Source: UBA1926 sp002337215 (GTDB lineage Bacteria; Planctomycetota; Phycisphaerae; Phycisphaerales; UBA1924). From it: a DNA stretch of 64,000 bases. Below the pieces are notes generated by a model. It saw nothing but the letters and a program-made list of their open reading frames with translations, had not been told where the DNA came from and made no database searches. The stretch is taken from positions 52,993-116,992 of the forward strand of contig CAXBAF010000009.1 in assembly GCA_963973795.1 (NCBI GenBank), given 5' to 3'. Both the position numbers and the translations under genes were made by a program. Positions 1 to 8,929 of the stretch are shown here, one piece after another. The stretch's first letter is position 1; each line of letters opens with the position of its first letter.

Positions 1-1
1 C

Positions 2-721
2 GAGTACGCGGATGGCGGGACGCTGTTCCTCGATGAGATCGGTGACATGCCACTGGCGATGCAGGCGAAGTTGCTGCGTGTGCTTGAGACGGGCGATGTG
101 GTTCGGCTCGGGAGTAACGAGAGCCGGCAGGTGGATGTGCGGTTCGTGAGCGCGACGAACCATGATCTCAACAAGGCGGTGGCCGAGGGGGCTTTCCGGC
201 AGGACCTGTTCTACCGGATCAATGGCAGCCATATCCAATTGCCGCCGCTGCGTGAGCGGCGGGACGACATTCCGCGGATTATCCAGCACGCGATCGCGCG
301 GTTCAGCGAGCAGATGGGGACCGCGAACGGGGTGATGCCGGAGGTGACGGATGCGGCGGTGATGCGGCTCACGAGCTTCCACTGGCCCGGCAATGTGCGG
401 CAGTTGCTGAATGTGGTGCAGAACATGACGGTGCAGGCGATGGGGGAGGCCGAGGAGGGGGCTGTGCCACGTCTGGACGTGCGGCATATCCCGGACGATG
501 TGCGGAGCGGGGATGAGGGTGAGCCTGAGGGTGTGGAGGTGAGCGCATCCGGGCTTGTGACCGGGGGGTCGTTGGCCGGGGCGAGTCTGGAGCAGCTCGA
601 GAAGCGGGCGATCCGGGAGACGCTGAAGCTGACGGGCGGGAACCGGGAGCAGACGGCGAAGATGCTGGGGATCGGGGAGCGGACGCTGTATCGGAAGTTG
701 AAGGAGTATGGGTTGCGGTGA
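2..721 (+). CDS. Sigma-54-dependent response regulator, C-terminal part (5' truncated by window edge)
   Basis: Only the last 239 codons are in the window; the frame is already open at base 2. The visible part carries the end of an AAA+ sigma-54 interaction domain: the Walker B stretch GTLFLDEIGDM at the very start, the sensor region VRFVSATNHDL, the arginine-finger stretch FRQDLFYRING, and the sensor-2 region WPGNVRQL. After a linker of about 50 residues comes a Fis-type helix-turn-helix ending (GNREQTAKMLGIGERTLYRK). Proteins of this family (NtrC type) hydrolyse ATP to open promoter complexes of RNA polymerase with sigma-54. Whether a receiver domain precedes it cannot be seen. The HTH retains the usual spacing, so the protein should bind DNA. 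The downstream neighbour purL lies on the opposite strand and converges on it. Confidence 0.95.
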   Translation, partial: EYADGGTLFLDEIGDMPLAMQAKLLRVLETGDVVRLGSNESRQVDVRFVSATNHDLNKAVAEGAFRQDLFYRINGSHIQLPPLRERRDDIPRIIQHAIARFSEQMGTANGVMPEVTDAAVMRLTSFHWPGNVRQLLNVVQNMTVQAMGEAEEGAVPRLDVRHIPDDVRSGDEGEPEGVEVSASGLVTGGSLAGASLEQLEKRAIRETLKLTGGNREQTAKMLGIGERTLYRKLKEYGLR

Positions 722-795
722 GCCTCGGGGGTGGAGAGCACCGCTGCGCGGCATTGCGGCGAGCGATAGCACCCTGTGTGGAGAGTTCGGCCGGA

Positions 796-3700
796 TCAGT
801 CGCCGAGGCCGGTAAGCCAGGCTTTGGCGAGGTCTTCGACGGGGATCGTCTGCCAGGTGCCGTTCTCGCCGAATTCGAGGGCGCCGTCGTCGGTGATTTC
901 GCCGATGACGGTGTGAAGTGCGTCGCCGGTTTCTTCGCAGATGTTGGCGATGTCGTCGACCTTATCCCACGGGACTTCGAGGATGTAGGTGTGCGGGTGA
1001 TCGCCGAGGTTCCGCGCGAGCGGGTGCTCGCCGGTGAGGGTGATCGCGGCGCCGAGCGGGCTGTCCGGAGATGAGCCGGCGATGAGCATTTCGGCGACGG
1101 CGACGAGCGGGCCTCCTTCGGAGGCGTCGTGGGCTGAGACGGCGTAGCCGCGGCGGATGATCTCCGCGATGACACGGGCGGTCTTCGCGCCGCTGACGGG
1201 ATCCGGGCGTGGGGTGCGGGGGTCCGCGTTCTTGGGGACGCCGAACTGGGCGGCGAGGTGCGAGCCGCCCACGCGTTTGGTGTTGTCGAGACGGTCGATG
1301 TGCGCGTTGGGGCGGTTCTCGATGATGACGAGGTTGTTGCCGGCCCGTTTGGCGTCCATCGTCACGCACTTGGTGATGTCTGGGACGATGCCGATGCCGG
1401 TGATGAGGAGGGTCGGGGGGATCTCGATGGTGCGGGCGGCTTCGCCGTTCTCGCCCGGGATGGTGAACTGGTTGTTGAGCGAGTCTTTGCCGCTGACGAA
1501 GGGCGTGCGGTAGGCCTTGGCGGCGTCGTAGCAGCCCTCGGCGGCGCGGACGAGGCTGGCGAGGTTCTGGGGCTTCTTGCAGCTCGGCCAGCAGAAGTTG
1601 TCGAGGATGGCGATGCGGTCGGGATCGGCGCCGACGCAGACGAGGTTGCGGACGACTTCGTCGATGGCGGCAAGGGCCATGAGGTATGGATCGCCTCCGG
1701 CATCGGGGTCGCCGAAGTTGGTGGCGAGGCCTGAGGCGATGGCGAGGCCGCGGTTGGTGCCCGGGACAGGCTGTATGACGGCGGCGTCCATGGGGCCGCG
1801 CTGGAGGGGGCCGCCGAGGGGGCGGACGACGGTGTTGCCTTGGACCTCGTGGTCGTATTGGCGGATGATCTTGTGCTTGGAGGCGATGTTGGGGTGGGCG
1901 AGGAGGGTGAGGAGGGCTTCTCTAACGGAGGGGGAGGAAGAAAGAGTAGTGACGGGCTGGAAGCCCGTCCCACGAGGCTGGGGAGACGCAGGAGACCACT
2001 CGGCTTCGCGGGTCGGCATGGGGATGCCGTCGTGGAGGAGAGCCATGGGGAGGCGGCCGACCTCGCGGCCTGCGTGGTTGAGGATGAGCACGCGGTTTTC
2101 GGTGCCGAAGTGTCCGAGGTCGGCGATCTCGACGTGTTCTTCGTCGCAGATTGCTTTGAGGGCGGGGAGGTTGGCCTCGGGGACGGCGAGCACGAAGCGT
2201 TCCTGGGCTTCGGAGATCCAGATTTCGGTGTGGGTGAGGCCCGGGTATTTGAGTGGGGCGCGGTCGAGGTGGACGTCGGCGCCGAGTTGTTCGCCCATCT
2301 CGCCGACGGCGCTGGAGAAGCCGCCGGCGCCGCAGTCGGTTATCGCATTGAACAGCGGGACCGCAGCTTGCGCCGCGTCTCCTGCTGATTCAACGGGTGT
2401 GTAGTCGCGGGCACGGAGGATAGCGTCGAGGGCGCGCTTCTCCTCGATGGCGTTGCCGATCTGCACGGCGTGGGAGAACTCGTCGGCGTGGGTGTCAGTG
2501 AGTTCGGCGCTTGAGAAGGTCGCGCCGTGGATGCCGTCTCGGCCTGTGCGGCCGCCGAGGGCGATGATGCGGTCGCCGGGCTTGGCGGCGCCGGTGATGA
2601 GGCTGTCGGGTTCGCCGTCTTCGTGCTGGCGTTTCATGAGTCCCACGCAGCCGCAATAGACGAGTGGGTTGCCGATGTAGCGGTCGTCGAACCAGACGGC
2701 GCCGTTGAGGGTCGGGATGCCCATGCGGTTGCCGTAGTCGCGGACGCCGGCGACGACCTGGTCGAGGACGCGGGTGGGGTGGATGCAGCCGGCTGGGACG
2801 TTGGCGATGGCGGGGGTCGCGACGCAAAAGACGTCGGTGTTGGCGATGGGCTTGGCGGCGAGACCCGTGGCGATGACATCGCGGATGCAGCCGCCGATGC
2901 CGGTGGCGGCGCCGCCGTAGGGCTCGAGGGCGCTGGGGTGGTTGTGGGTCTCGACCTTGATGTTGATGGCGTGGTCGTCGTCGAAGGCGATGACGCCGGC
3001 GTTGTCGACGAAGACGGAGAGGGTCCAGTCGAGGCCTTCGTCGATGAGTTCGAAGGTGGCGGCGGCGACGGTGGATTTGAGGAGGTTGTGGATGGTGACC
3101 GAGCCGTCGGGGTTGAGGGTGTGGCCGGGGCGGTTGGACCAGTTGATGGGATCCGGGCACGTCGATGGAATCCCCTGGCTTGCGCCAGGGGCTCGTTGCG
3201 ATTCATCGTCGGTCGTGTTGCGGTAGGTGATGGTGGACTTGAGGGTTTTATGGACGCAGTGCTCGGACCAGGTCTGGGCGAGGGTTTCGAGTTCGATGGC
3301 GGTGGGTTCGCGGCCGAGTGTTTCGTACTCGTCGCGGATGGCGCGCATCTCGTTGAGGTCGAGGAAGAGGTGGGCGTCGCGGCTGAGTTTCTCGAGGTCG
3401 GCGTCGCCAAGCCCGCGGATCGGGATGTGGGTGATGGGGGAGTCGTGGGCGTGGCCCTTGGGGAGTTCGCTCGGGTGGTGGGGCTCGGTATGGGCGGCCT
3501 GGACGACGGGGTTCATCAGCAGGCGGGCGGCGATGGTGTCAGCCTGGGCCTGGGCCAGCCCATCGAAGGTGTATCTGGCACCGGTGGAGACGTCGGCGGT
3601 GATGTTGTAGAGGTCGCGGAGGGCGTTCTTGAGGGAGGCTGCGGCGGGGTCCATGACGCCGGGGAGGGGGTGGACTTCGATGAGAGCCGCTTCCGCGTGG

Positions 3701-3948
3701 TCGGTTGCGCCGGTGACAGCGGTCTCGGTGACGGGGTCGGCGAGGAGACCTTCGGTGATGCGGGCGAGGGTGTCGCTGTCGATGGCGGCTTCGATGAGGT
3801 AGATGCGCGCGGAGTGGGCGGCGGCGAATTTGATGCCGAGCGCGGCGGCTTCGCGTGTGACGCGGTCGGCGATGGGGTCGCCTGCGTGGGGTTGGGGGTG
3901 GACCTCGATGCGGTGGACGCGGGTTGCGGGGGTGTCGGCGGTGAGCAT
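796..3948 (-). CDS. purL: Phosphoribosylformylglycinamidine synthase, PurL with two N-terminal PurS-like domains
   Basis: This 1050-residue protein is the synthetase of purine biosynthesis step 4, converting FGAR to FGAM with ATP and ammonia. Two PurS-like repeats occupy about residues 11-80 and 88-160 (both with the core EVHP-P). Then follow the PurL signatures TWSEHC near 226-231, [10 protein letters not shown] near 331-340 and GGAATGIGG near 345-353, and the second half beginning near [11 protein letters not shown] (about 690). No glutaminase (PurQ) domain is present, so ammonia must come from a separate PurQ. It is longer than small PurL (about 740) and shorter than the PurL-PurQ fusion (about 1300). 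Two palindromic repeats are embedded in frame (see repeats). The gene starts 30 bases from rnhA, divergently. Confidence 0.95.
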   Translation of the reverse strand: MLTADTPATRVHRIEVHPQPHAGDPIADRVTREAAALGIKFAAAHSARIYLIEAAIDSDTLARITEGLLADPVTETAVTGATDHAEAALIEVHPLPGVMDPAAASLKNALRDLYNITADVSTGARYTFDGLAQAQADTIAARLLMNPVVQAAHTEPHHPSELPKGHAHDSPITHIPIRGLGDADLEKLSRDAHLFLDLNEMRAIRDEYETLGREPTAIELETLAQTWSEHCVHKTLKSTITYRNTTDDESQRAPGASQGIPSTCPDPINWSNRPGHTLNPDGSVTIHNLLKSTVAAATFELIDEGLDWTLSVFVDNAGVIAFDDDHAINIKVETHNHPSALEPYGGAATGIGGCIRDVIATGLAAKPIANTDVFCVATPAIANVPAGCIHPTRVLDQVVAGVRDYGNRMGIPTLNGAVWFDDRYIGNPLVYCGCVGLMKRQHEDGEPDSLITGAAKPGDRIIALGGRTGRDGIHGATFSSAELTDTHADEFSHAVQIGNAIEEKRALDAILRARDYTPVESAGDAAQAAVPLFNAITDCGAGGFSSAVGEMGEQLGADVHLDRAPLKYPGLTHTEIWISEAQERFVLAVPEANLPALKAICDEEHVEIADLGHFGTENRVLILNHAGREVGRLPMALLHDGIPMPTREAEWSPASPQPRGTGFQPVTTLSSSPSVREALLTLLAHPNIASKHKIIRQYDHEVQGNTVVRPLGGPLQRGPMDAAVIQPVPGTNRGLAIASGLATNFGDPDAGGDPYLMALAAIDEVVRNLVCVGADPDRIAILDNFCWPSCKKPQNLASLVRAAEGCYDAAKAYRTPFVSGKDSLNNQFTIPGENGEAARTIEIPPTLLITGIGIVPDITKCVTMDAKRAGNNLVIIENRPNAHIDRLDNTKRVGGSHLAAQFGVPKNADPRTPRPDPVSGAKTARVIAEIIRRGYAVSAHDASEGGPLVAVAEMLIAGSSPDSPLGAAITLTGEHPLARNLGDHPHTYILEVPWDKVDDIANICEETGDALHTVIGEITDDGALEFGENGTWQTIPVEDLAKAWLTGLGD
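1951..1969. repeat. REP-like palindrome inside purL (GACGGGCT-GGA-AGCCCGTC)
   Basis: An exact inverted repeat with 8-base arms and a 3-base loop lies inside the purL reading frame. Read on the purL strand it encodes the peptide GTGFQPV, a word I recognise from many planctomycete proteins as translated palindromic repeat. It falls in a linker between conserved PurL blocks near residue 663, where an insertion would be tolerated. Confidence 0.75.
3172..3191. repeat. Second palindrome inside purL (CCCCTGGC-TTGC-GCCAGGGG)
   Basis: An exact inverted repeat with 8-base arms and a 4-base loop lies in the purL frame near residue 256, just after the TWSEHC block. It encodes part of a proline/serine/glutamine-rich stretch with no counterpart in the usual PurL pattern. 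Its sequence differs from the palindrome at 1951-1969, so it belongs to another repeat family. Confidence 0.65.
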
Positions 3949-3978
3949 GGCCGATGGTATCGCCTACGCTGCGGGCCC

Positions 3979-4467
3979 ATGACTGCTGATGCCACAAACG
4001 ATGCCGCCTCTTCGCTCCCCTTGGTCGAGTTGTACACGGATGGGGCGTGCAGTGGGAACCCCGGTCCGGGGGGCTGGGCGTATCTGCTGCGCCATCGGGT
4101 GTCGGGTGCGGAGCGGGAGGACTCTGGGGGGGAGAAGCGGACGACGAACAACCGGATGGAGTTGCAAGCGGTCATCGAGGGGCTGAAGGCGTTGACGCGT
4201 CCGAGCAGTGTGGATCTGTATTCCGACAGCCAGTACGTGCTCAACGGGTTGAAGGAATGGATGGCGGGGTGGAAGAAGCGCGGGTGGAAGACGGCGGCGA
4301 AGAAGCCGGTAAAGAACGTGGAGCTGTGGCAGGCGCTCGACGGGCTCAAGGCGCAGCACGAGCTGCGTTTTCACTGGGTGAAGGGGCACAACGAGCATCC
4401 GGAGAACGAGCGGTGCGATGAGATGGCGGTGGCGGCGCGGGACGCGGCAGCGCGGGGCGAGATCTGA
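3979..4467 (+). CDS. rnhA: Ribonuclease HI
   Basis: The 162-residue product cleaves the RNA strand of RNA-DNA hybrids in the cytoplasm. All parts of the RNase HI active site are visible: Asp21 in [14 protein letters not shown], Glu61 in [10 protein letters not shown], Asp83 in YSDSQYV, and the final histidine/aspartate stretch [16 protein letters not shown]. The frame stays open far upstream through the antisense of purL; I chose ATG 3979 because the conserved fold begins about 15 residues after it and the divergent purL begins at 3948. Length agrees with E. coli RNase HI (155). It ends 4 bases before the convergent nnrD. Confidence 0.95.
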   Translation: MTADATNDAASSLPLVELYTDGACSGNPGPGGWAYLLRHRVSGAEREDSGGEKRTTNNRMELQAVIEGLKALTRPSSVDLYSDSQYVLNGLKEWMAGWKKRGWKTAAKKPVKNVELWQALDGLKAQHELRFHWVKGHNEHPENERCDEMAVAARDAAARGEI

Positions 4468-4471
4468 GAAT

Positions 4472-5446
4472 TCAGTCGCCGGAAGCGTTTGCGCGGAGTT
4501 CCTCGAGCACGCTTGGAAGCAGGTCTGCGAGTTCGGCGGCGAGCATGCCGCCGCTGGCGCTTTGTTCAACCGCCCAGGTCTCACCAGCGATGGCGTGGGC
4601 CTGGACGGCGAGGCGGGCGGCGTCGAAGAGGTCGAGGGGTTTTCCGGGGGGCTTGGGGAGTTCGACGCTGCCGATGGTGCGCGGGCCGGGCGCGACGAAT
4701 TGGGCTGTGAGGCCTCCGATGAGGCCCGCGAGGACATCGCCTGTGCCGGCGGTGGCGAGGCAGGCGTGGCCACGCTCACAGATCCATGTACGCAGGCCGT
4801 CGCTGACGACGGTGTTGTGGCCCTTGAGGACGATGATGACGCCGAGACGGAGAGCCATCGCCTCGGCGGCGGCGGGGCGATGGGCGGGGTCGATCGGATC
4901 GCATGTGATTCTCAGAGTTTCGGCGAGGCGGCGGAATTCACCGGGGTGTGGCGTGAAGACCGCGGCGGCTCGCATGTCGGGCTGGAAGTCGGGGGTCGCT
5001 GCGAGTGCATTGAGGGCGTCGGCGTCGGCGATGACGGGGACGTCGGATTGACCCAGCGCGCGGAGGGTCAGCGTGGCGGCGCCGGTGTGCGGCGGGCCGA
5101 GACCGGGGCCGATGACGAGCGCATCGGCGGTGGCGACGGCGTCGTCGAAGACCTCGGCGGCCTTGTTGGCGATGAGAGCGCCGTCTGCGTGCGTGGGGAG
5201 TCCGCGGGCGGTTGCGGAGGGTGTTCGCGAGATGCAGGCATCGAGCAGCGATTCGGGGACGACGAGTTTGGCGAGCCCCGCGCCGGCGCGGAGCGCTGCG
5301 CGGGCTGAGAGCGCCGGTGCGCCGAACATCCGGGCATCGGCGAGCGCACACCCTCCTACGACCGCGACGGTCCCGAAGGTCCCCTTGTGCCCGGTGGGGT
5401 CGCGGGTCGGCAGGGCGGGGAGGGGCGGGGCGTGGTCGCCGTTCAT
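4472..5446 (-). CDS. nnrD: ADP-dependent NAD(P)H-hydrate dehydratase
   Basis: The 324-residue protein is the stand-alone C-terminal (YjeF_C, ribokinase-fold) half of the NAD(P)HX repair enzyme. It dehydrates damaged S-NADHX and S-NADPHX using ADP. Visible motifs are the N-terminal GTVAVVGG, ADALVIGPGLG near 108-117, FTPHPGEFRRL near 164-174, KGHNTVVSDG near 208-217, and the phosphate-binding ATAGTGDVLAGLIGG near 231-245. The epimerase partner (YjeF_N/NnrE) is not fused here and is not seen in the window. Its ATG overlaps the stop of the upstream transglutaminase gene by 4 bases (ATGA), which indicates translational coupling. Confidence 0.92.
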   Translation of the reverse strand: MNGDHAPPLPALPTRDPTGHKGTFGTVAVVGGCALADARMFGAPALSARAALRAGAGLAKLVVPESLLDACISRTPSATARGLPTHADGALIANKAAEVFDDAVATADALVIGPGLGPPHTGAATLTLRALGQSDVPVIADADALNALAATPDFQPDMRAAAVFTPHPGEFRRLAETLRITCDPIDPAHRPAAAEAMALRLGVIIVLKGHNTVVSDGLRTWICERGHACLATAGTGDVLAGLIGGLTAQFVAPGPRTIGSVELPKPPGKPLDLFDAARLAVQAHAIAGETWAVEQSASGGMLAAELADLLPSVLEELRANASGD

Positions 5447-6936
5447 TCGGTGGACTCCACCTCGATCGCGAGCCGGCCCATGAGCGGCGCGAGTTCGACG
5501 AGGGCGTTCGCGCGGCTGTCTCCGGCGAGGGCGTGCGTTCCCAGCGCGATGTGCGTCGCGGTCAGGGGGCGTGCCTCAGGGAGCGTCGCGTCGAGGTCCA
5601 CCCAGCGGGAGCCCGCTTCGGGGTTGCGTTCGTCGATGGGCAGCAGTGCCTGGGTCCACATGTGGTAGCCGAAGATGTCTTTACCGCCCGCGAACCGATC
5701 GGCGTAGATGAGCCCGCTCACGACGCGGGATGGGATGCCTTCGGCGCGGAGCATCGCGGCGAGGAGCACGGCGTGCTCGGTGCAGTCGCCTTCCCGGGTC
5801 CGGGCGGTCTCGGCGGCGGAGGCGAAGCCGACGGACAGGTCCTTCGAGCGGATGTGGCGGTGGGCCGCTCGGCGAAGGTCTTCGGCTCTGGTCGGCACGC
5901 TGTCGGGCGAACCTCTGAGCGCTGCGGTCGCGAGTTCGATCACGCGCGGGTCCGCGGAGGTGACCATCGCGGACGATTCGGTGAACGCGGGGTTGTCGAG
6001 ATCGCTCGCCGGGGCGGGCGTGCTGGTGTGCTCGAGGCTGCGGGTCACGCGGACGGAGGCGTCGTCGATCCGTTCGGCGGTTTGCGACCCGGCAGTGGGG
6101 ATGTCCGGGAGCGTGCCGCTGGTTGCGCGGAGGACGTAGGTTCCCTTCGAACTCGAATAGGCGTTGCGGATCGGGCGGTCGGGCGAGATGAAGAGGCTTG
6201 CCATCATCTCGGGCGGGTCGAGGTCGGATCTGGCGAGTTGTTCATCGGCGGCGATCACCGCGATCTTCATCGCGCCCATCGAGAGCTCGCTCCGGAGGAG
6301 TGTGCCGTCGTCGCTGATGAACTCGGTGCCCACGCTATCGGGGTAGATCGATGATTCGGAGCGGCAGCGGATCGCCTCGATGTCGCGTCCCAGGACCTCG
6401 ATGATCTCGCGGGAGAAGCCTGAACGCGTGGTCACGATCGGCTCCAAGCCGTTGAGTGGATCGATTGTGCGGACGGTGATCCGGTCGGCGTCCGCCGCAA
6501 GACGCGCCGCGGTGAAACGTCCTGCGGCTGCGGGGGGCAGCCAGGACCCCTCGGGGTTCGGGAGCGATTTTTCGATTCGTTGAGCACCGGAGGTGGAGAT
6601 CCAACGCACGTTGTCTGGACCGAAGATCCAACGGTCCTCGGTCGGTGTGCCGCCGAGTTCTGACTTTGCGGTCATCTCGATCGGTTCGCCCGTCTCGGCT
6701 TCGACGAATCGGGAGGACATCGTGAGTGTGACTTCGGTGGTCCCGCGTCGGATCGTGAGCCGGGACTCGGTGGTGGAGACGATCGTTCCGTCTTTGGTGT
6801 GCTCTCGTTCGACGGTCCACCCGGCTCGTTGGCCCTGCATCTCGAGGACGTACCACCGTTCGCCGGCCTCGCACGGCAGGGCGAGCGCGGTGAACACTGC
6901 CAGCAGTATTGTTTGAGCGATCCGTGTCATCTGCAT
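5443..6936 (-). CDS. Exported transglutaminase-like protein
   Basis: The 497-residue product begins with a signal peptide (charged start, hydrophobic stretch to about residue 20, then CEAGE). Residues 25-330 form a poorly conserved beta-rich region. The transglutaminase/protease-like core lies at about 340-460: Cys385 in REGDCTEHA, His425 in FGYHMW and Asp447 in WVDLDATLP form the expected Cys-His-Asp triad. Such bacterial proteins act outside the membrane as cysteine proteases or crosslinkers, but the substrate is unknown. The stop overlaps the nnrD start by 4 bases. The start is divergent from tatD with about 50 bases between. Confidence 0.85.
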   Translation of the reverse strand: MQMTRIAQTILLAVFTALALPCEAGERWYVLEMQGQRAGWTVEREHTKDGTIVSTTESRLTIRRGTTEVTLTMSSRFVEAETGEPIEMTAKSELGGTPTEDRWIFGPDNVRWISTSGAQRIEKSLPNPEGSWLPPAAAGRFTAARLAADADRITVRTIDPLNGLEPIVTTRSGFSREIIEVLGRDIEAIRCRSESSIYPDSVGTEFISDDGTLLRSELSMGAMKIAVIAADEQLARSDLDPPEMMASLFISPDRPIRNAYSSSKGTYVLRATSGTLPDIPTAGSQTAERIDDASVRVTRSLEHTSTPAPASDLDNPAFTESSAMVTSADPRVIELATAALRGSPDSVPTRAEDLRRAAHRHIRSKDLSVGFASAAETARTREGDCTEHAVLLAAMLRAEGIPSRVVSGLIYADRFAGGKDIFGYHMWTQALLPIDERNPEAGSRWVDLDATLPEARPLTATHIALGTHALAGDSRANALVELAPLMGRLAIEVESTE

Positions 6937-6986
6937 CGCGACAGTCTATCGGTGACCGGCGACTGGCGAGGCGGTACCATCTCGCC

Positions 6987-7802
6987 TTGATTGATACACA
7001 CTGCCATCTCACGTTCCCTGATTTCGCGGGCCGGCTCGACGGCATCATGGCGGATGCTGCCAGGGCCGGCGTGCACGGTGCGATCACGATTTCGACCTCG
7101 TCGGCGGACTGCGGCGCGGCGCTGATGCTCGCCGAATCGCACGAACGCGTGTGGTGCTCATCGGGTGTTCACCCGCTTTACACAGACAAGGGAGAGCACG
7201 ATTGGGACGAGATCGAGCGTGTCGCTCGGCATCCTCGGTGCGTCGCGTGGGGTGAGCTCGGCCTGGACAATCACTACGACGAGCCCGCTCGCGAGATTCA
7301 GCGGCGGGTGCTCGCGGACCAGATTGCCCGGATCGAGGCGTGCCGGGTGGGTGGCGTTGACAAGCCGATCGTGGTTCACTGTCGACGGGCGGTTGAGGAC
7401 TTGCTGCCGATCCTTCGCGCGAGCACGATCCCGGGCGATCGGTTCGTGTTCCATTGTTTTACGGAGATCCCCCAGCACGCGAGGCTGGTTCTCGACTTCG
7501 GGGCGATGATCTCGTTCACGGGCGTTGCGACCTACAAGAACGCGCCGGAGGTTGCCGAGTCCGCGGCGTTGGTCCCGCTGGACCGGATCATGGTCGAGAC
7601 CGATGCGCCGTACCTCAGCCCGGTTCCGCACCGGGGGAAGCGGCCTTGCGAGCCGGCGTATGCGATTCATACCGCGAAGTTTCTGGCAAAACGACGCGGT
7701 GAGCGCTGGAGTGACTTCCACGCCGCGATCGATGCCAACACGCACCGGTTCTTCGGGATCGACACCGGAGCCGCTGGGGCTCGCTCGGGAGAGACCTTGT
7801 GA
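6987..7802 (+). CDS. tatD: TatD family metal-dependent hydrolase (DNase)
   Basis: The 271-residue protein shows the TatD pattern of the amidohydrolase superfamily. It has IDTHCHL at the N-terminus (metal His pair), SSGVHPLY, the metal Glu in WGELGLDNHY, IVVHCRRA, FHCFTEI, and the C-terminal VETDAPYLSPVPHRG. Family members are 3'-5' exonucleases or other phosphodiesterases. The start is uncertain. The frame extends upstream to ATG 6909, but that would overlap the divergent neighbour, and family proteins begin right before the IDTHCHL block; TTG 6987 fits that, with a weak purine-rich stretch upstream. The stop overlaps the GTG start of lgt by 3 bases, so the two are probably coupled. Confidence 0.88.
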   Translation: MIDTHCHLTFPDFAGRLDGIMADAARAGVHGAITISTSSADCGAALMLAESHERVWCSSGVHPLYTDKGEHDWDEIERVARHPRCVAWGELGLDNHYDEPAREIQRRVLADQIARIEACRVGGVDKPIVVHCRRAVEDLLPILRASTIPGDRFVFHCFTEIPQHARLVLDFGAMISFTGVATYKNAPEVAESAALVPLDRIMVETDAPYLSPVPHRGKRPCEPAYAIHTAKFLAKRRGERWSDFHAAIDANTHRFFGIDTGAAGARSGETL

Positions 7803-8929
7803 TCACCCTTGCCGATGCCTGGCTGCATGATCTGAGCCCGATGGCGCTGCGGATCTCTGGGGGGATCGGCCTCCGGTGGTACGCGCTGTCGTACCTGCTC
7901 GGGTTCGTCCTGGGCGGGGCCGTTCTCCATCGGCTCAGTAAGCGGGGTCTCTGGGCGGTCCCGGCCGACCGGGTGCTCGACGCCGTCGTGCTGCTGGGCG
8001 TCGCGGTGATCGTGGGGGGGCGGCTGGGGTACGTGTTGCTCTACCAGCCTTCTCTGCTCTGGACGTTCGAGCCGGGCTTCCCGTTCTGGGGCGTTGTCAT
8101 GCTCAACAAGGGGGGCATGGCGAGCCACGGCGGGATGATCGGTGTCGCCTTTGCCGCATGGCGGATCTCGAAGGGGTTCCGCGATGAGGACGGCTCGCTC
8201 CGCGGGGCGTGTCCCGCGTTGCACGTGCTCGACGGACTCGTCCTTGTCGCGCCGATTGGGCTGTTCCTTGGTCGGATCGCCAACTTCATCAACGGTGAAC
8301 TGCTCGGCAAGGTCGTCGCGAAAGCGGGAGAGACCTCGCCTGATTGGGCGGTCCGTTTCCCGCAGGAGCATCTGTCTGGGCACGCCTCGCCGCTGACGGA
8401 CGCTCAGCAGGTCGATTTGGGCAGGCTCGTGATGGAGCACCGTCTTCCTGCAGATTCTGAGAGGTACTGGTTCGAGGACGCGTATCCGCGTGTGCTTGAG
8501 AAGCTTCAGTCGGGATCAGCGGGCGCGAGCCGAGAGATCGCGGAGCGTCTTGAGCCGCTGGTCTCGGCGCGGCATCCGTCTCAGCTCTATCAGGCGTTCG
8601 CGGAGGGACTGGTGGTGTTGGTCGTGGTCTGGTTGGTTGCGCGAAAGCCGAGGGTGCCGGGGATTGTTGGGGCGTGGTTCCTGATCTCGTACGGGCTCGG
8701 GCGGATCGCGACGGAGTTCTGGCGTCTTCCCGACGATCATTTCACGGGGAAGGGGCTGCTCAATCTCGCGCAGCCACTGGGGCTCTCGCGGGGGCAGTGG
8801 CTTAGTGCCGGCATGGTCGCGTTCGGGGTAGGCTTGCTGGTCGTGCTCAGCAAGCGCGGCGGCACCGCGATGCTCGGCTGGGGTGCGAGGAATCAACTGA
8901 CGGTGTCTCCTCCCGGTTCATCCGGCTGA
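7799..8929 (+). CDS. lgt: Prolipoprotein diacylglyceryl transferase
   Basis: This polytopic inner-membrane enzyme moves diacylglycerol from phosphatidylglycerol to the lipobox cysteine of prolipoproteins. The 376-residue sequence shows the family features: GGMASHGGM near 105-113, the signature GRIANFINGE at 158-167, and HPSQLYQAFAEG at 259-270. About 70 extra residues sit between the last two motifs, where other Lgt proteins have a short loop, which explains the excess over E. coli Lgt (291). The start is GTG 7799, overlapping the tatD stop. Its 3' end overlaps the convergent DUF368 gene by 12 bases. A likely substrate, a lipobox-bearing hydrolase, is encoded at 10043. Confidence 0.94.
   Translation: MITLADAWLHDLSPMALRISGGIGLRWYALSYLLGFVLGGAVLHRLSKRGLWAVPADRVLDAVVLLGVAVIVGGRLGYVLLYQPSLLWTFEPGFPFWGVVMLNKGGMASHGGMIGVAFAAWRISKGFRDEDGSLRGACPALHVLDGLVLVAPIGLFLGRIANFINGELLGKVVAKAGETSPDWAVRFPQEHLSGHASPLTDAQQVDLGRLVMEHRLPADSERYWFEDAYPRVLEKLQSGSAGASREIAERLEPLVSARHPSQLYQAFAEGLVVLVVVWLVARKPRVPGIVGAWFLISYGLGRIATEFWRLPDDHFTGKGLLNLAQPLGLSRGQWLSAGMVAFGVGLLVVLSKRGGTAMLGWGARNQLTVSPPGSSG

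Noticed and set aside
1921..1990. Frameshift or pseudogene in purL
   Set aside because: The palindromic inserts keep the frame and all catalytic motifs are intact, so the gene should be functional.
2527..3978. Long plus-strand frame upstream of rnhA
   Set aside because: It is antisense to purL, made of low-complexity Gly/Val/Asp-rich sequence and joins rnhA only by chance; the conserved RNase H fold starts near 4020.
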